NCBI RefSeq assembly: GCF_000149955.1
Contig: NC_030994.1
Coordinates: forward strand, 2,534,366 to 2,598,365
Length of the DNA stretch: 64,000 nt
Direction of reading: 5' to 3'
Source: Fusarium oxysporum f. sp. lycopersici 4287
Taxonomy: Eukaryota; Ascomycota; Sordariomycetes; Hypocreales; Nectriaceae
Below are positions 48,086 to 59,775 of the stretch, piece by piece. The notes beneath the pieces were generated by a model that saw only the letters and a list, made by a program, of their open reading frames with translations, had not been told where the DNA came from and did not search any database. Numbering within the stretch: the stretch's first letter is position 1; each line of letters starts with the position of its first letter. Made by a program: the position numbers and the translations under genes.

Positions 48086-51000
48086 GCTTATTTGTCAGGA
48101 AGTAGTGCGTGCTCGCTTGTGGCATTGTCTGCTAAACGAACGTTAGTTCGGAAACGTTCAACCGCAACGGACAGACGAGGCTATGGAAGATGGAAAGAAA
48201 GTTTGAGAGGCTGAAGCTGAAAATCCAGGCTCAACGCCATGCTCCGATTTGTTCCTCGGGAGGGTTAAGGCCCGGAGCGGCCGGCACAGATCTGGTAGGC
48301 GTCAAGATGAGAGCATATTGATGTCCCACCAACAGGCCCATCTTTGATTTTGATCTTGGATGGGATTACCAAATTTGGGGGTAAATGGAGGCTACTGCGG
48401 TTGAGGAAGAGCAACAACATCTGTCCAGTTTTGCTATTCTACCCACTTCGACGGCAACCTAGCTTAAGCTGTAGTGCGCCACCAAAGATGCGGATTGTCA
48501 ATCTAAAAGTCGGGAATCACTCCCATTGGATGGATCTGATGATGGTACCTGAAACTGGAGGCGCCGCCCGTGGCGCTTGATCGTCAATCTGATGTCCAGG
48601 TTTGCCTTTTTAGGGTCCTGTCGTGATCGTCACCGAGATCGAACTGGGAAAATGCCACGCGAATAGGGTGCGATGTTGACCAAAATAGCTTTCGTCAGCT
48701 CGCTAGAGATGTGGCTTTCATGCTGTGCCTATCTGATCGATATACGAGATGCTCGACGATATTCAAGTATGAGATGGGAGCAACTTTGGTTTAGAGTCGT
48801 GAGCCAAGGAAACAAGAAGAGGTCTGTGCTAGTTGACAAAGGCCTCTTTGATACTCAGAGGCAAACCTCCCGCATTGGCAATGGAGCTAACGCGGCATTT
48901 CTCGGTTGTGATATTTTTATCACAATCTACTCACACCATCAGGAAGCTGGCACGAGTACTAATGCTAGATAGAGACCAGTAACCTGGTACGGTAGAGTCT
49001 TCTCGGCAGCTCTAAGACATTTTGGAATTACCGCGCCTGGTGCCATTTGATTCCAAGACATGGACGGCCGGGGAGAAGTCCCTAGGGCCACTAAACGAGG
49101 TCTACCTTGCCCAAGATTTGAGGCTGATCAAACGGTTACTGGTACGCCTTGATGGCTCTTCAACACCTGATTTTCATGGCTCAACCTGACGCTATCACCT
49201 CGTGGAGGATGGATCCACTTGCTGGGATAATATACGCTTATGAGATTCTCTATGTTCATAGCAAGAGTGTTGGATATTGAAACTTTACGACGCACGGATA
49301 CCAGTTTATCTACCCATGAACCCCTAGTCGGCTCGTCGTCCCGTGCGAGCTGCCTCAAAAGCACAAGCGTTGCTTTGACTTCTGTCTGTGATATCGCAAG
49401 ATCAACCTTTTTGCTTTTAACAGTACCATCTGCTGTCCGAGCATACAAGGATCTTTTACGATGCAATCATAGAGACACCCACAACCCGGACATGGCGCGC
49501 GGGACGAGTACAGCAGAAGCTTCATTGGATCGGGTCTTATACCCAGACCAAAGCTGATGAGGAAAGTGACGTCTGATCAACTGCCGATGTCGCCTACGGA
49601 GCTTGGCCGGCATATTGTTGTGATCGACAGCTCGGATAGTTGACGCCTTCGAGTTCCGGCAGTAGGGTGATTGATCGGAAAGACGCGAAAAGTTGGCCAG
49701 CGTTGAAAGCTAACAACCATATTATCGTACGAAGAAAGCGGAATTCTCCCCGTTTCAACACACACCAGAATACTGTATGAATGGCGTCGATCCTACCCAG
49801 ACAGTTGGAGGTTGTCAGCTAAGGCTAAGAAAGAGCCAGCTCTCGTGCTGAAAGTTCCCTGCTTAAATTTCCCGAAATGAGGTGGGCTGTTCGGAAGCTA
49901 CACTCAGAAAGCCAAGCTCCTTCGAGGATGGTCCAGGCACGTTAAGACTGGCATCAGTTCATAATGAGGTGATGCTGGGCTATACGATAGCGTTGTGAAC
50001 TTAGTTGACCAGTCATGGAGGCTCACAAAACGTTTCAGGAACTTTCTGGAGCGGTCTATGAAGCTGCCTCTGCCCACGCCTGTAGTATAGCGGGCGTAGA
50101 TGTCCATTACCCGAGCTACGTTCCGAGATTCTGTGACTTCTGAAAGCTCGCCATGATCGACTCTCGTTGTGCTTAGCAATTGTCTTCAAAGCAATCCCCG
50201 CACAGCAATTTTGGGGCAAGATTGACAATATGATCGATTTTATGGCCGATGCTCGTCGCCCAAGTGGATCCAACCCCAGACGATGTTGCTCTATACAGCC
50301 TCTCATATGATATACCGTAATTTCCAGGTGAAGAAAAGTCCTGAGTTGGAGTTGTAGTCTAACCGCTCTACTGGGCCTCGACCCCTCGGTAAGAGTCTTG
50401 GATCTTGGGGCTGTCACGTTGATGATGATCATCACGATCAGTCCTGAATTTACAGCCTTGGATGCTCTCCACCACATACTTGATCCTATTTACCTCCGTA
50501 CAGTGAAATCATTGCTATCATGAACAAATATTCCGAGCCTCGGTCTCCGACGTCGCAACGATACTCGAAATTTGTTTTCCAGTTTGACAAATGAGAATGG
50601 TTGTCACTCAACTAAAAACTACCCTGGAGCATTGGATACAACCTCCGAACTTTGTCGGTTCGTGGTGTTACACTCAAAGAAGAACGGTCAAGGAACAGTT
50701 TATATTGCACGACACAGCGTATGATTGGTGTAATTGCTGTCATACGATGTTTGGAGTACTGCTGACCATTCTATGAGAAGTAGGAGCGTACCTTGGTTGC
50801 AATATGACGATGACCGCGAATTCAAGTGTCCATTGTCACAGGGCGTACGCAAAAGGATGCTTTCGAGTCGGTCAATCTGACGATCGCTGCTCCGATTACC
50901 ACCAGGACCGATTGGCGATGACTCTATATTGATCTGCAGGTGTCATGATCATCCAATCCATTTACCTGTCACCGACTCCCTTACAATCTCCAGAAGCTAC

Positions 51001-52013
51001 ACCACTCACTGCACTGTTGAGCACCATTATCAACACTAGGATCAAGGTTCTACGGAGGAACGCACCGGCCAGTGTAACTCTTCAATGCTACATCGCTACT
51101 GTAAGACCGCCAGGGCCATGTGCAAAATGGCAAGGTGCAAGGATTCTGTGCTATACCATACCGTACGTATATTTATTCCTTTTTGCGACTGACCGTTGTG
51201 TCTCCACGTGGGGTATCTTTACCAAACACGCAAGAGAGACGCGCGGACCGTTCTACTATCAAGACATTCAACGGTCTCGCAGTTGGACAATGCACGCTAA
51301 GTCCTGTCTCCATGCAGTTGCTGCCATGACATGACGGACTCTTGCGGTGTAGGAATCATGATCCGAAAGAAATCCCGCGCCTGTACGCGTCAAGCGCGTT
51401 TTTTCGGGTAAGAGATGAGACATTGTTGGACTAACAGGCAACTATTGAGCTCATTGGCGCATGCTAGGTCGGGTTCCTGCATTGATGTGTGGATGCAGGG
51501 GAGTTGTCACTTTCTCAATGCCACCCTGTGCATGTGAAGTTTGAACTGAGGGAATATGATATGATGTGACTCTGATGGCCGAGGAGAGGGATCGACAGAG
51601 AGGCCAGAGTCAAGCAGATCAGAGAGAAAATGAGGTGACATTTCCCCATGAGTTTGATAAACTGGGGAGCATGGGAAAAGGTGGGAATGGCCTCAAGCAA
51701 GAGAGGAGTTCCCTGCCTCACATCGCATTGCGTCGTATCCGGATCCTTGGCAGTTGGAGACAGAGAAAAGCTGGATACCCCACCTCAGATCTTTTCCTTT
51801 ACTGATGCTGAGAATCCTGATGGGAATTCCGAGTCAGCTTGGGTACGGGTTCTTCAATGATCAGCCAGGATATCCCAACTCTCGTCTGTTTCAGCAGCAG
51901 CATCACGTCATCTGACACATGGGGAAAGATATCGACTGCCGTGCGATTCAAACACTGGAAGCATCATCCTTGAAGGCGAGTCAAACCAGTTCAGTTGACT
52001 TTGGAGCTTGTAA

Positions 52014-52033
52014 TGTCATGTCATGTCATGTCA
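52014..52033. repeat. (TGTCA)4 microsatellite
   Basis: Four tandem TGTCA units on the plus strand. Confidence 0.9.
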
Positions 52034-53040
52034 CAAGCGTAATGCTCGATCGAGACATGTACATGTGCCTGTCTATTCGATACGATGCTCCGCCAGTTGC
52101 ATTACGTGTGCTCTGTTGTGCCTCGATTACATACAACAATTGCGCCTCTCCGGTGTGGAGATGAGGCATATGCATGACTGATGGAATATCATGTAAGCTG
52201 CGGTAATGGGAGGCAAAAAGTGATGAGGCCCTATAGGCTGTACGTCTATCACATCGCACTGCAGAGTATAGCACAGCGGTTATTGATTGACCATATCATA
52301 TCACACACAGGTTGACTTGCATTCTGTGCTAACTGCAGCCAGGTTTAGTCCGTCATTTCAGCTAAGCCATGAGATTGAGATAGTCTTCAGGCTATTGTAT
52401 TGATAGGGCACATCTCACATAACAACAACCAAAAGTGCAAATATTTGTTATCTGTCACAATCGCCTCGAGGCCCCGTTTCTTGGCTTCGTATGCTTACTT
52501 TACAATGGATCGCTGGGTCAGTCGTCCCCTTGATTGATTGGTGCGACTCCGAATTTCCAGCAGAAGAGAGAGACATGCCGGCGCTAGAAACGCCTCATCC
52601 TGACCGTTGCAGCACCCCGGACGCAACACGGCCCTACTCAACTTGGAGGAGGCATCTGAATTGAGGCACCGAAAGTAAGGCGAGACGAGAGACAAGATGA
52701 AATGAGGCAACAAATCTATTGAATTTGAGCATCAATGCCTCGGCAGATGAGTATTGGAGTCGATGACTGACTCGCTGAACAGAATAGCGTTGTAACAATA
52801 GCGACTACACAACACGTGCTTGACAAGTGAAGGATGTCAAATGCGACATGAATTGATTCTCGACTGTGATCCTCTTCAACTCTAACAAACTTGGTTGACC
52901 GAACGTCAACTCACAAGAGCTCTTTGGCGATCTGTGCCATCCCCGCCTTGGTTCTCGTTCAACTCAAAAGCGCCGAGCGAGGCCAGCCTTGTCCCTGTCC
53001 TCATCCTCAAATCCTACGGTAGCTTCACTTCAGTTGCTTT

Positions 53041-53063
53041 TTTGCCTTTGCCTTTGCCTTTGC
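53041..53063. repeat. (TTTGCC)n short tandem repeat
   Basis: Three full TTTGCC units plus a partial one, in a C/T-rich stretch. Confidence 0.85.
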
Positions 53064-54973
53064 GGGCCTGTCAAAGTAGGCGGGAATCTAGCCGTTCAAT
53101 CCGGACCAATTCCAGCCAGAGGCCGTACCATCTTGGGCATAGCTTCTTCGGCTCACCAACTACAACCGTCTCGACCGCTTCCCCATTTATGTTACCTTGC
53201 CGTGACGAGGATTATTTTATAATGGACAGGGTAGGGATACGATAACTGTTGCCTGGTAAATTACACCACACACGCCACACCCCGCCTGTAACATGATGAT
53301 CGACTTGATGAAGCTCTCGAATTGGGAACGCTGAGGTTACAGTAGGATAGATCGCTCAAATAGGGCCACTTAGTGCTATAACGCGGGACAGATTGGGTTC
53401 ATTGGGCTCGAAAGAGGACCCTGAACATCAAAGACCTTTTGCTTTTTACCGGTAGCAATGGTAACGCAGCAGTGCTAACGGATAAGCCCTTTCTGCATCA
53501 GACATGCATAGACTATGAGAGACGGAATACCACTTTGAGACGGTCTGAGACATTGTTTGAATTGTTCAGACAACGAACTGGAGCTTAACTTCGGCAAAGG
53601 ATATGACCGAAGATTGACGAAAGAGAATGGTTTCAAGTTCAGTCACGACGATGACGATTCTAGCTTGACAAGAACCGATCAACAGACGAGATGAGAGAAC
53701 CCCCATGGCTCAAGTAAAGCCAAGCTAGACTCACTCGAGATTCCGGGTAGCCAAGCCTGTGGCACCAAGCAACGAGCCAAGCATGGGAGCCTCGTCTCGT
53801 CACCGTGTTGTCGGGATCAACCAATTCACCAAGCGAAAGGAAGGGAGAAAAGATGAGATATCACATCGTACACACCCTCCCCTCTCCTCGGAACCGGATC
53901 CAACAGTACCCAGGGATCAACGGCGTCCCCGTGATACCGATACCACGAAACTGCCCATGTTATCCCCTCTGTAACTTAAAACATGGTTACATTGTTGGTG
54001 GTACAATTCTGATGAGCCTATCTCATCTTTTGGTGAGCAATTGTATCTGTATCAGCTGCACCAAATTCCCCAGTCCATTGCATTAGTGAGGCCTGCGGAT
54101 ACAAGGAAGGGCCTTTTTTTCATCTGTCCCGTCCACGTGGTTACATACCCTTGTCTCTTGTCAAGAGGCTTAGTGCGACACTTCTCAACTCTCGCCTGCG
54201 GCGGGACGAGCGGACTTGATTGTTTTGTGGTTCGTGCTATGGAATTAGTCTGGCTTTACGGTGACTCGACGTGTTTCAAGGCAGATGAGTTAACTGTTTG
54301 AGCAATTGAGAATCCGGTTTGACAAGAGTCGCAGCTAAGAGCCAACTCTGTCATAAGACGTAATTCAGCTGCCAGATAGACTAGGCCTCGGCAAATGATC
54401 AATCTGTCAATGCAAGATAATCTCGATTCCATTTACCAAGAGATTGGGTCGTGATAGACTCGAATGAACGAACTACGATCTGCTATCTTGAAATGGCTAG
54501 TGAGTAGGTGGAGGCTCAGTAGATGGACAAAGCTCGAGATACTACATATTAAGTGCTGCGACGCTGCGTGGAGACCAGCCGAACTAGCCGAGCTTCTGCG
54601 CAATGTCGTTTGAAGGATCAGGGCTCTATGAGATTGTGCGTCGCCTGTTCGTAATGAAGTGTTGATAGGGAAGATGCTTGGAGAGATGGGTCATGAGAGA
54701 GGGGAGATTGAGGCTATGAGGTTCTTGAAGAGTCATGAGAGTTGGCATGACTCGCTTGAGTACTGAGACTTAAGTTGAAGTTGACAGTGAGTATTCAGAC
54801 TCAGGATGGAGTTATGATTTGCTTATCTCTGAGATGTTGTCTAGCAGCAAAGCGTTCACGCAAGGACAATAGGAATAGGGTAGTTGGACACATCACAGCC
54901 GGGAAAGTAATGCATGTACTTCTCACAGTTCAGTCTGGACCGCGTCATGATGACATTAGACTACCTATACAAT

Positions 54974-57182
54974 CTACCGCTCAACCATGACTCGCACATC
55001 ACCAACAGCTGCTCTCGCCATCTTCTTGAGCAACGTCCTCTCATCCGCCTCCCGGTACCTCTCCCATGAATCCAGTCCCTCCTTCGCCTGAATACTCAAC
55101 GTCTCGTAGCCCTGACGAATAACCTCTGTGACCTCCTGCGTCGTCAAAAGACTAGGCTTACGACGATTCGCACCACCTTCTGAAAGCATCTGGTGTAATG
55201 CGGCACTAACGTTGATAAGTGTATCAATGGAGTTGCTGTTACGGTTACCCAGGCGGTAGTTCTCTTTGACCTTGCTGAGAACTTCACCGGACTCGACGAC
55301 TTTGTAGAACAGATCATCGTAGTCTGCTGGCGAAGGGAGGAAGGCTTCAGCAGCGGAGAGGGATAGGGCGATGAGGTTAACAACGTGGTCGAGAAGGGTG
55401 TCGATGTGTGGTAGATCCTTCAGATCAGTTGTGTATGTAGCCAGGAAGCGAACGATGGAGAGCAAAGACCGGAAGAACTCAGGCCAATGATACTCAAGCC
55501 GGGTGCGCGTACGAGAGAGATATGAGATGATACGAAGCATGATTCCAAAGCTAAGTGTGTAAAGACTGACATCGAGACGACGACGAAGATTATGGTTCAC
55601 ACCGTCAATCATAGTGTCAAGAAGTGAAATGGCGAGGACTCGCTCGCCTTTGACGAGAGGGAGGTAGGGCTGGCGCTGTCGACACAGACGCACTGCGACA
55701 CGGGATTCATCACTGCAGATACGCTTGCAGATTGTGGGATCTTCGATCAGGAGACGGAAGACCATTAGGTTAAGATGGGCGTAGTATGTGGCGCGGGGTG
55801 AGAGGTAGGCGTGTTGGAGGAGATAGGAGGTGAGGGAGACGTAACTGGCGATGGGTTGCTCAGCGCCTGGTTCAGCTGCTTGTGTTACTAGGTTGAAGCA
55901 GAAGAGCTTGTTGGCGTGGGTGAAGTCGTATGTCGCTAGAAGAACAGCAGCTTCCTCCTCAGGTCTAACAGGATGTCAGTCTGTGTTGTGGCAGCACAAA
56001 GGGTTGTTTAACTCACAGCTTGGTGAAGAGAGCTTTAGCAGTCTCAACATCATACACAGGCTTCTTCACAGGTTTCGGCCCAGGAGCGATTGCGCCGAGT
56101 CCAATCATGTTGAGAGTAGCGCTGAAGGTCCAGCCTTCAGGAAGATCGTCCTGGATGGTGATGTATCGAGACCGAACTGTCTGACACGCTTGTCCCACTG
56201 CGCCTACGATCTTTTGAATCACGGCTTCGTTGACAAAGTCGTTTAATCTTTGCTGGTAAGGATTCTGGAACTCGAATTTGTTGTAGTTTGCTAGGAGGCC
56301 TAGTAATATGAAGGGCTGTAAGACTTGATCTGATGTTTCTGCGTCTTGGATGAACTGGCATTGTCAGCTGAGAACGGATCGATTTGTAGAGTTCTGTGTA
56401 CCTTCATGACTGCAGGAAAGAGGTCTCTTTGGATCAGGTACGTCAACAGTGTTGTTTGGTACGCTCCAGCTGTTACCGCCAACAGCACTTCAACTGCTTT
56501 GTATCGAACTTCCACTGCTCCGAGTCAGTTGTGCCACCTCTGGGTAGATACTGAGCCTTACACTCTTTGCTATTCCTTATTATAGCCTCTACAGCGCTGA
56601 CGAAGTCGGTAAACACGGCATCGATCTGATCGAGTCCTGCGAGAAGGACCATGATATCGGAGCTCGGGTGTGGGTATCGTTTGGAGAGGAGGCATGATAG
56701 AAAGACACTGAGCGTCTATCAGGTGTTAGGGCCAATTCGCGTACTGCATTGCGATTGTATACGACTCACGTCCAGCGAGTGCAACTGCGCAAGGCTATGC
56801 GAGCCCTTCAGCGCAGCTATACCCCTCGCAAAGAGCTCCTGTGTCCGCACATCGAGCGACAAGACATGGCTGGGGCTCAACTCGTTAAGGATACGTCTCA
56901 GGGCGGCGCGATCGGGTCTGAGGAGGAAAAACTCTGTCCAGAAGCCATCCGTCTTCTCTTCATCGTCGTAGTCATCCTAATTCGAGCAAGGGCGATCAGT
57001 CGAGGCGGGCGCATGAGGTTCGGCGGTTGCGGATATCTACCTAGCAGTTGGATTTAGTTCATGATGGGGTAAGAGTCTAGTAGTAGAGAGGAAGTTACCT
57101 TGAAGAGAGAATCGTAGAGCTGGATGATCTTCGGGGTAAAGACCTCGGGCTGAGGCTGGCGAGTAAGAGGTGACGCTTCCAT
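54974..57182 (-). CDS. ARMH3-like armadillo-type protein (DUF1741 family)
   Basis: Six exons (57182-57099, 56976-56770, 56715-56562, 56514-56402, 56354-56017, 55964-54974) join in phase to 628 residues; introns are 122, 54, 47, 47 and 52 bp. The N-terminus MEASPLTRQPQPEVFTPKI leads into alpha-helical repeats (TEFFLLRPDRAALRRILNEL; VEVLLAVTAGAYQTTLLTYL). The C-terminal part (VFRLLIEDPTICKRICSDES to VRVMVER) is the DUF1741/ARMH3 C-terminal domain. Human ARMH3 (C10orf76) recruits PI4KB and GBF1 at the Golgi; fungal members are largely uncharacterised, so a Golgi role is inference. An in-frame ATG 24 codons upstream (57254) is an alternative start; I preferred the one nearer the conserved LTRQP motif. 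The interdependence of the five introns makes the gene model strong. Confidence 0.9.
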
Positions 57183-59693
57183 AGGAGAGGAGCTGAAGGT
57201 TGAGAGGTACGATAATGTTGAAGGAGGACGAGTTGCTATAGAGAAATGGGCCATGGCTGTTCTTATCACGTGCACCCCTACTGTATGTATCTTGACTGGT
57301 GTTTGTGTTTATTGACACCCAAAACTTGACGACAATAACTATTCAGCACTCGAATTGGAATAGAAGAGAAAATTGCTCCTTGTTTGAGTTGTATCGTTTT
57401 GTCCTCCTTTTAACGCCGTTGGCTTGGCCGTTGTGTGTGTGTGCCGACAAAGGTCTCAGATTCACTCTCTAGGACAGGTGTTCGTAACGTGGCTTGCGTA
57501 ATCGCCATTTACGAGAAACATTTACTGCGAATCTCGTATTACGATAATCATTGATACGAAATTGACGTTACATTAAGACAACTCTCTAGTCTTTCTTAGA
57601 CGTTGCGTGTGTAATGGAATGTTTGCTCTGGTGGCTTCTTGTTTGGCTGATATGGAAGTACTTGTAACTATAATCTGGCCTAAACCTGAGGTTTCCGAAC
57701 TCTAAACTATTATCATGTTCATTCGTTTTCTCGTAATATCTGTAAGGTATAATGGTTTAAATAGACTTGTTATTCTTTGCTACGAGAGAGTTCCAGAGTT
57801 TCCCTATGTCTGTCATACTCTCGCTCGCATACTCAGACACAACACTTACACCATGGTGGTTCAAGTACTCAGCCGCTTCTTTCACCTGTGGCTACGCTAT
57901 AAGAATAATGTAACTGGCAGTGAATCTTTTTGATCCTGTGAGTACCTTAGCTTGTAAACACTATCATGGTCGATGTCATGTACGTTTTATGGCTTGAAAG
58001 GGCCTGTGTGCATGTATACATGTATACCAAACCATCGGGTTAGCGAAAGAGTTGGCGTTAATCGGCCCGTAACCCGTTAAAATCCGGGTCAAGTGTATTC
58101 AACGATCATGCGGTTGTCAATGGTATTGTTTCTTTATCCTGAGGCCAGGCGCTTCCCACGCCCATGTCACTTGACGGTTCTCCCATGATACCAGCCACTT
58201 CGCTCAAATAGAAAGTTTTCAGTTGAAACAGAAGCATTGTAGATGATCACTCTTCACATCTAGCTGGACCGTCTTCATGGTTTCATCAAGTTCTCCTTGT
58301 AGTGAACAATACCGACGGAGTCGTGAGACTAGCAGTGAGTCTTTGGAGTCCAGGTGGTGAAGTTGGCATAACAGTCGCATGCAGCGTCGTCCGCCTGGGT
58401 TCAGTAATTGTGAAAATACCTTCTACATTAGCTGCAAGATTCCACCAGATGAGAAAAATGCTGGCCATTTGCATGAGAGAGGGATAGGTCACGAAGCCGA
58501 CTGTTGTACGACATGGCCACGATCGTGAATACTTGCGCACGACGAGAAAGCAGCAAATGTTGACGGGCAAAAATTACTGCATATTATAAGTTTAAAAACC
58601 TGAATATATGAGAACGATGAGTTCCGATCTGGAGTAACTGATCTTGGTCAACTCTCTTAGTCAGGGCATGAGAGAGGCTCTTATTCCAGCTGTTCGGAAG
58701 ATACAGGAGAACTGCCTAGAGTATATGTGACATTTAATCTTTGTAGGTTACATAAATTTAGATGGTTTGTAGTATTCAGGGTGAAAGGTGCTAAGAGACC
58801 TTGTGACACAACCGTATAAGTGCATCCATCTCTGAAACCGCTCTATACTGATATAAACGTGACCAGGGAATATTCGTACTGTCATATACCACTGATTATT
58901 GATCGGCTGCCTTGATAACCCAATCATGTCTCGAGTAAAGGGAAAGTAACCTGTGCTATACCATTGAGGTCGTCATATCAGCAAGTAAGGAGCTCAGTTA
59001 CCTTCCGATCAAGTATCAGGACAAAGCATGCACGGAATGGGCGTTAGTCAGATAATACAGGGCACGATAGATTACATTAACGACGTGATCGAGGATATCA
59101 GTTCCAGGGGATACATCTTCACTACAGAGATTCCGCTTCTCATCGGCGTATCCCCCAGGTATCGCTCAGAGGGATTACGTAGTAGTGCGCACCCAGCAAA
59201 CACTACTAAACTGTCAGACGAGACTGTGCATTGTCGGGGGATACTGAAGTACTTCACTGTTATACCCAGAGTTCAGTCAGTCGCGAAAGTAATTATCGGT
59301 TCGTGTTTCCGCACCCCCATTGGAACTCCGATGACAGGTCTCAAGATCTTTTGACAACTACAGATACTCGTAAATACGGCCTCTCGGTAAGACGAAACTC
59401 TGGCGCAAGCTTTACGAGAGGTACATGACTCTGCATTTTTGTTCCTGAAGCGCTGGTTATCATCTCATGGGAACACAAAGCCACACACTCGTGTCTCACG
59501 GGTAACCAACCATTCACGAAAGCATCCGTAGGGCTTTGCCTGGCAGACATACTTCAATTTATTGTAAACTGCAGATGCATGAGCATAGCATTCGACTCGT
59601 CAAACCTGAAGCTTCGACTGCAAGAAAGAGGGCCTCCAGACATCTCTACCTACATGATGGCCGATTGTGTGATTCATCTCCATCAAACAACCA
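57183..59693. other. Intergenic, promoter side of the ARMH3-like gene
   Basis: It has a (GT)n run near 57434-57446, an inverted repeat CGGGTTA/TAACCCG at 58037-58076, and the palindrome CATGTATACATG near 58011. No exon is recognised. Confidence 0.45.
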
Positions 59694-59775
59694 GCGTAAT
59701 TGGTTTAGTGGTAAAATTCTCCGTTGCCATTCGAGCAGCGTCGGGGAGCCCTGGGTTCGATTCCCAGATTACGCA
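59694..59775 (+). tRNA. tRNA-Gly (anticodon GCC), with 11-nt intron
   Basis: The acceptor arm GCGTAAT pairs with ATTACGC, followed by discriminator A. The A box (TGGTTTAGTGG) and B box (GGTTCGATTCC) are perfect, and the T arm CTGGG/CCCAG is intact. The anticodon stem CTCCG/CGGGG (one G-T pair) encloses TTGCCAT with anticodon GCC. An 11-nt insertion after the anticodon (about 59730-59741) brings the length to 82; a mature tRNA of 71 nt is normal for Gly. Confidence 0.94.

Larger units (their letters stand above)
48086..54973. other. Gene-free interval, about 6.9 kb
   Basis: Only short, low-quality frames (none over about 155 residues) without domains. Two simple repeats are annotated separately. 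I see no transposase or reverse-transcriptase motif and no terminal repeats that I could pair by eye. Confidence 0.45.

Noticed and set aside
50330..50400. tRNA-like words (minus strand AGAGCGGTTAGACTACAACTCC)
   Set aside because: The arms do not form a cloverleaf and no B box lies at the right distance; most likely chance similarity or an old decayed copy.
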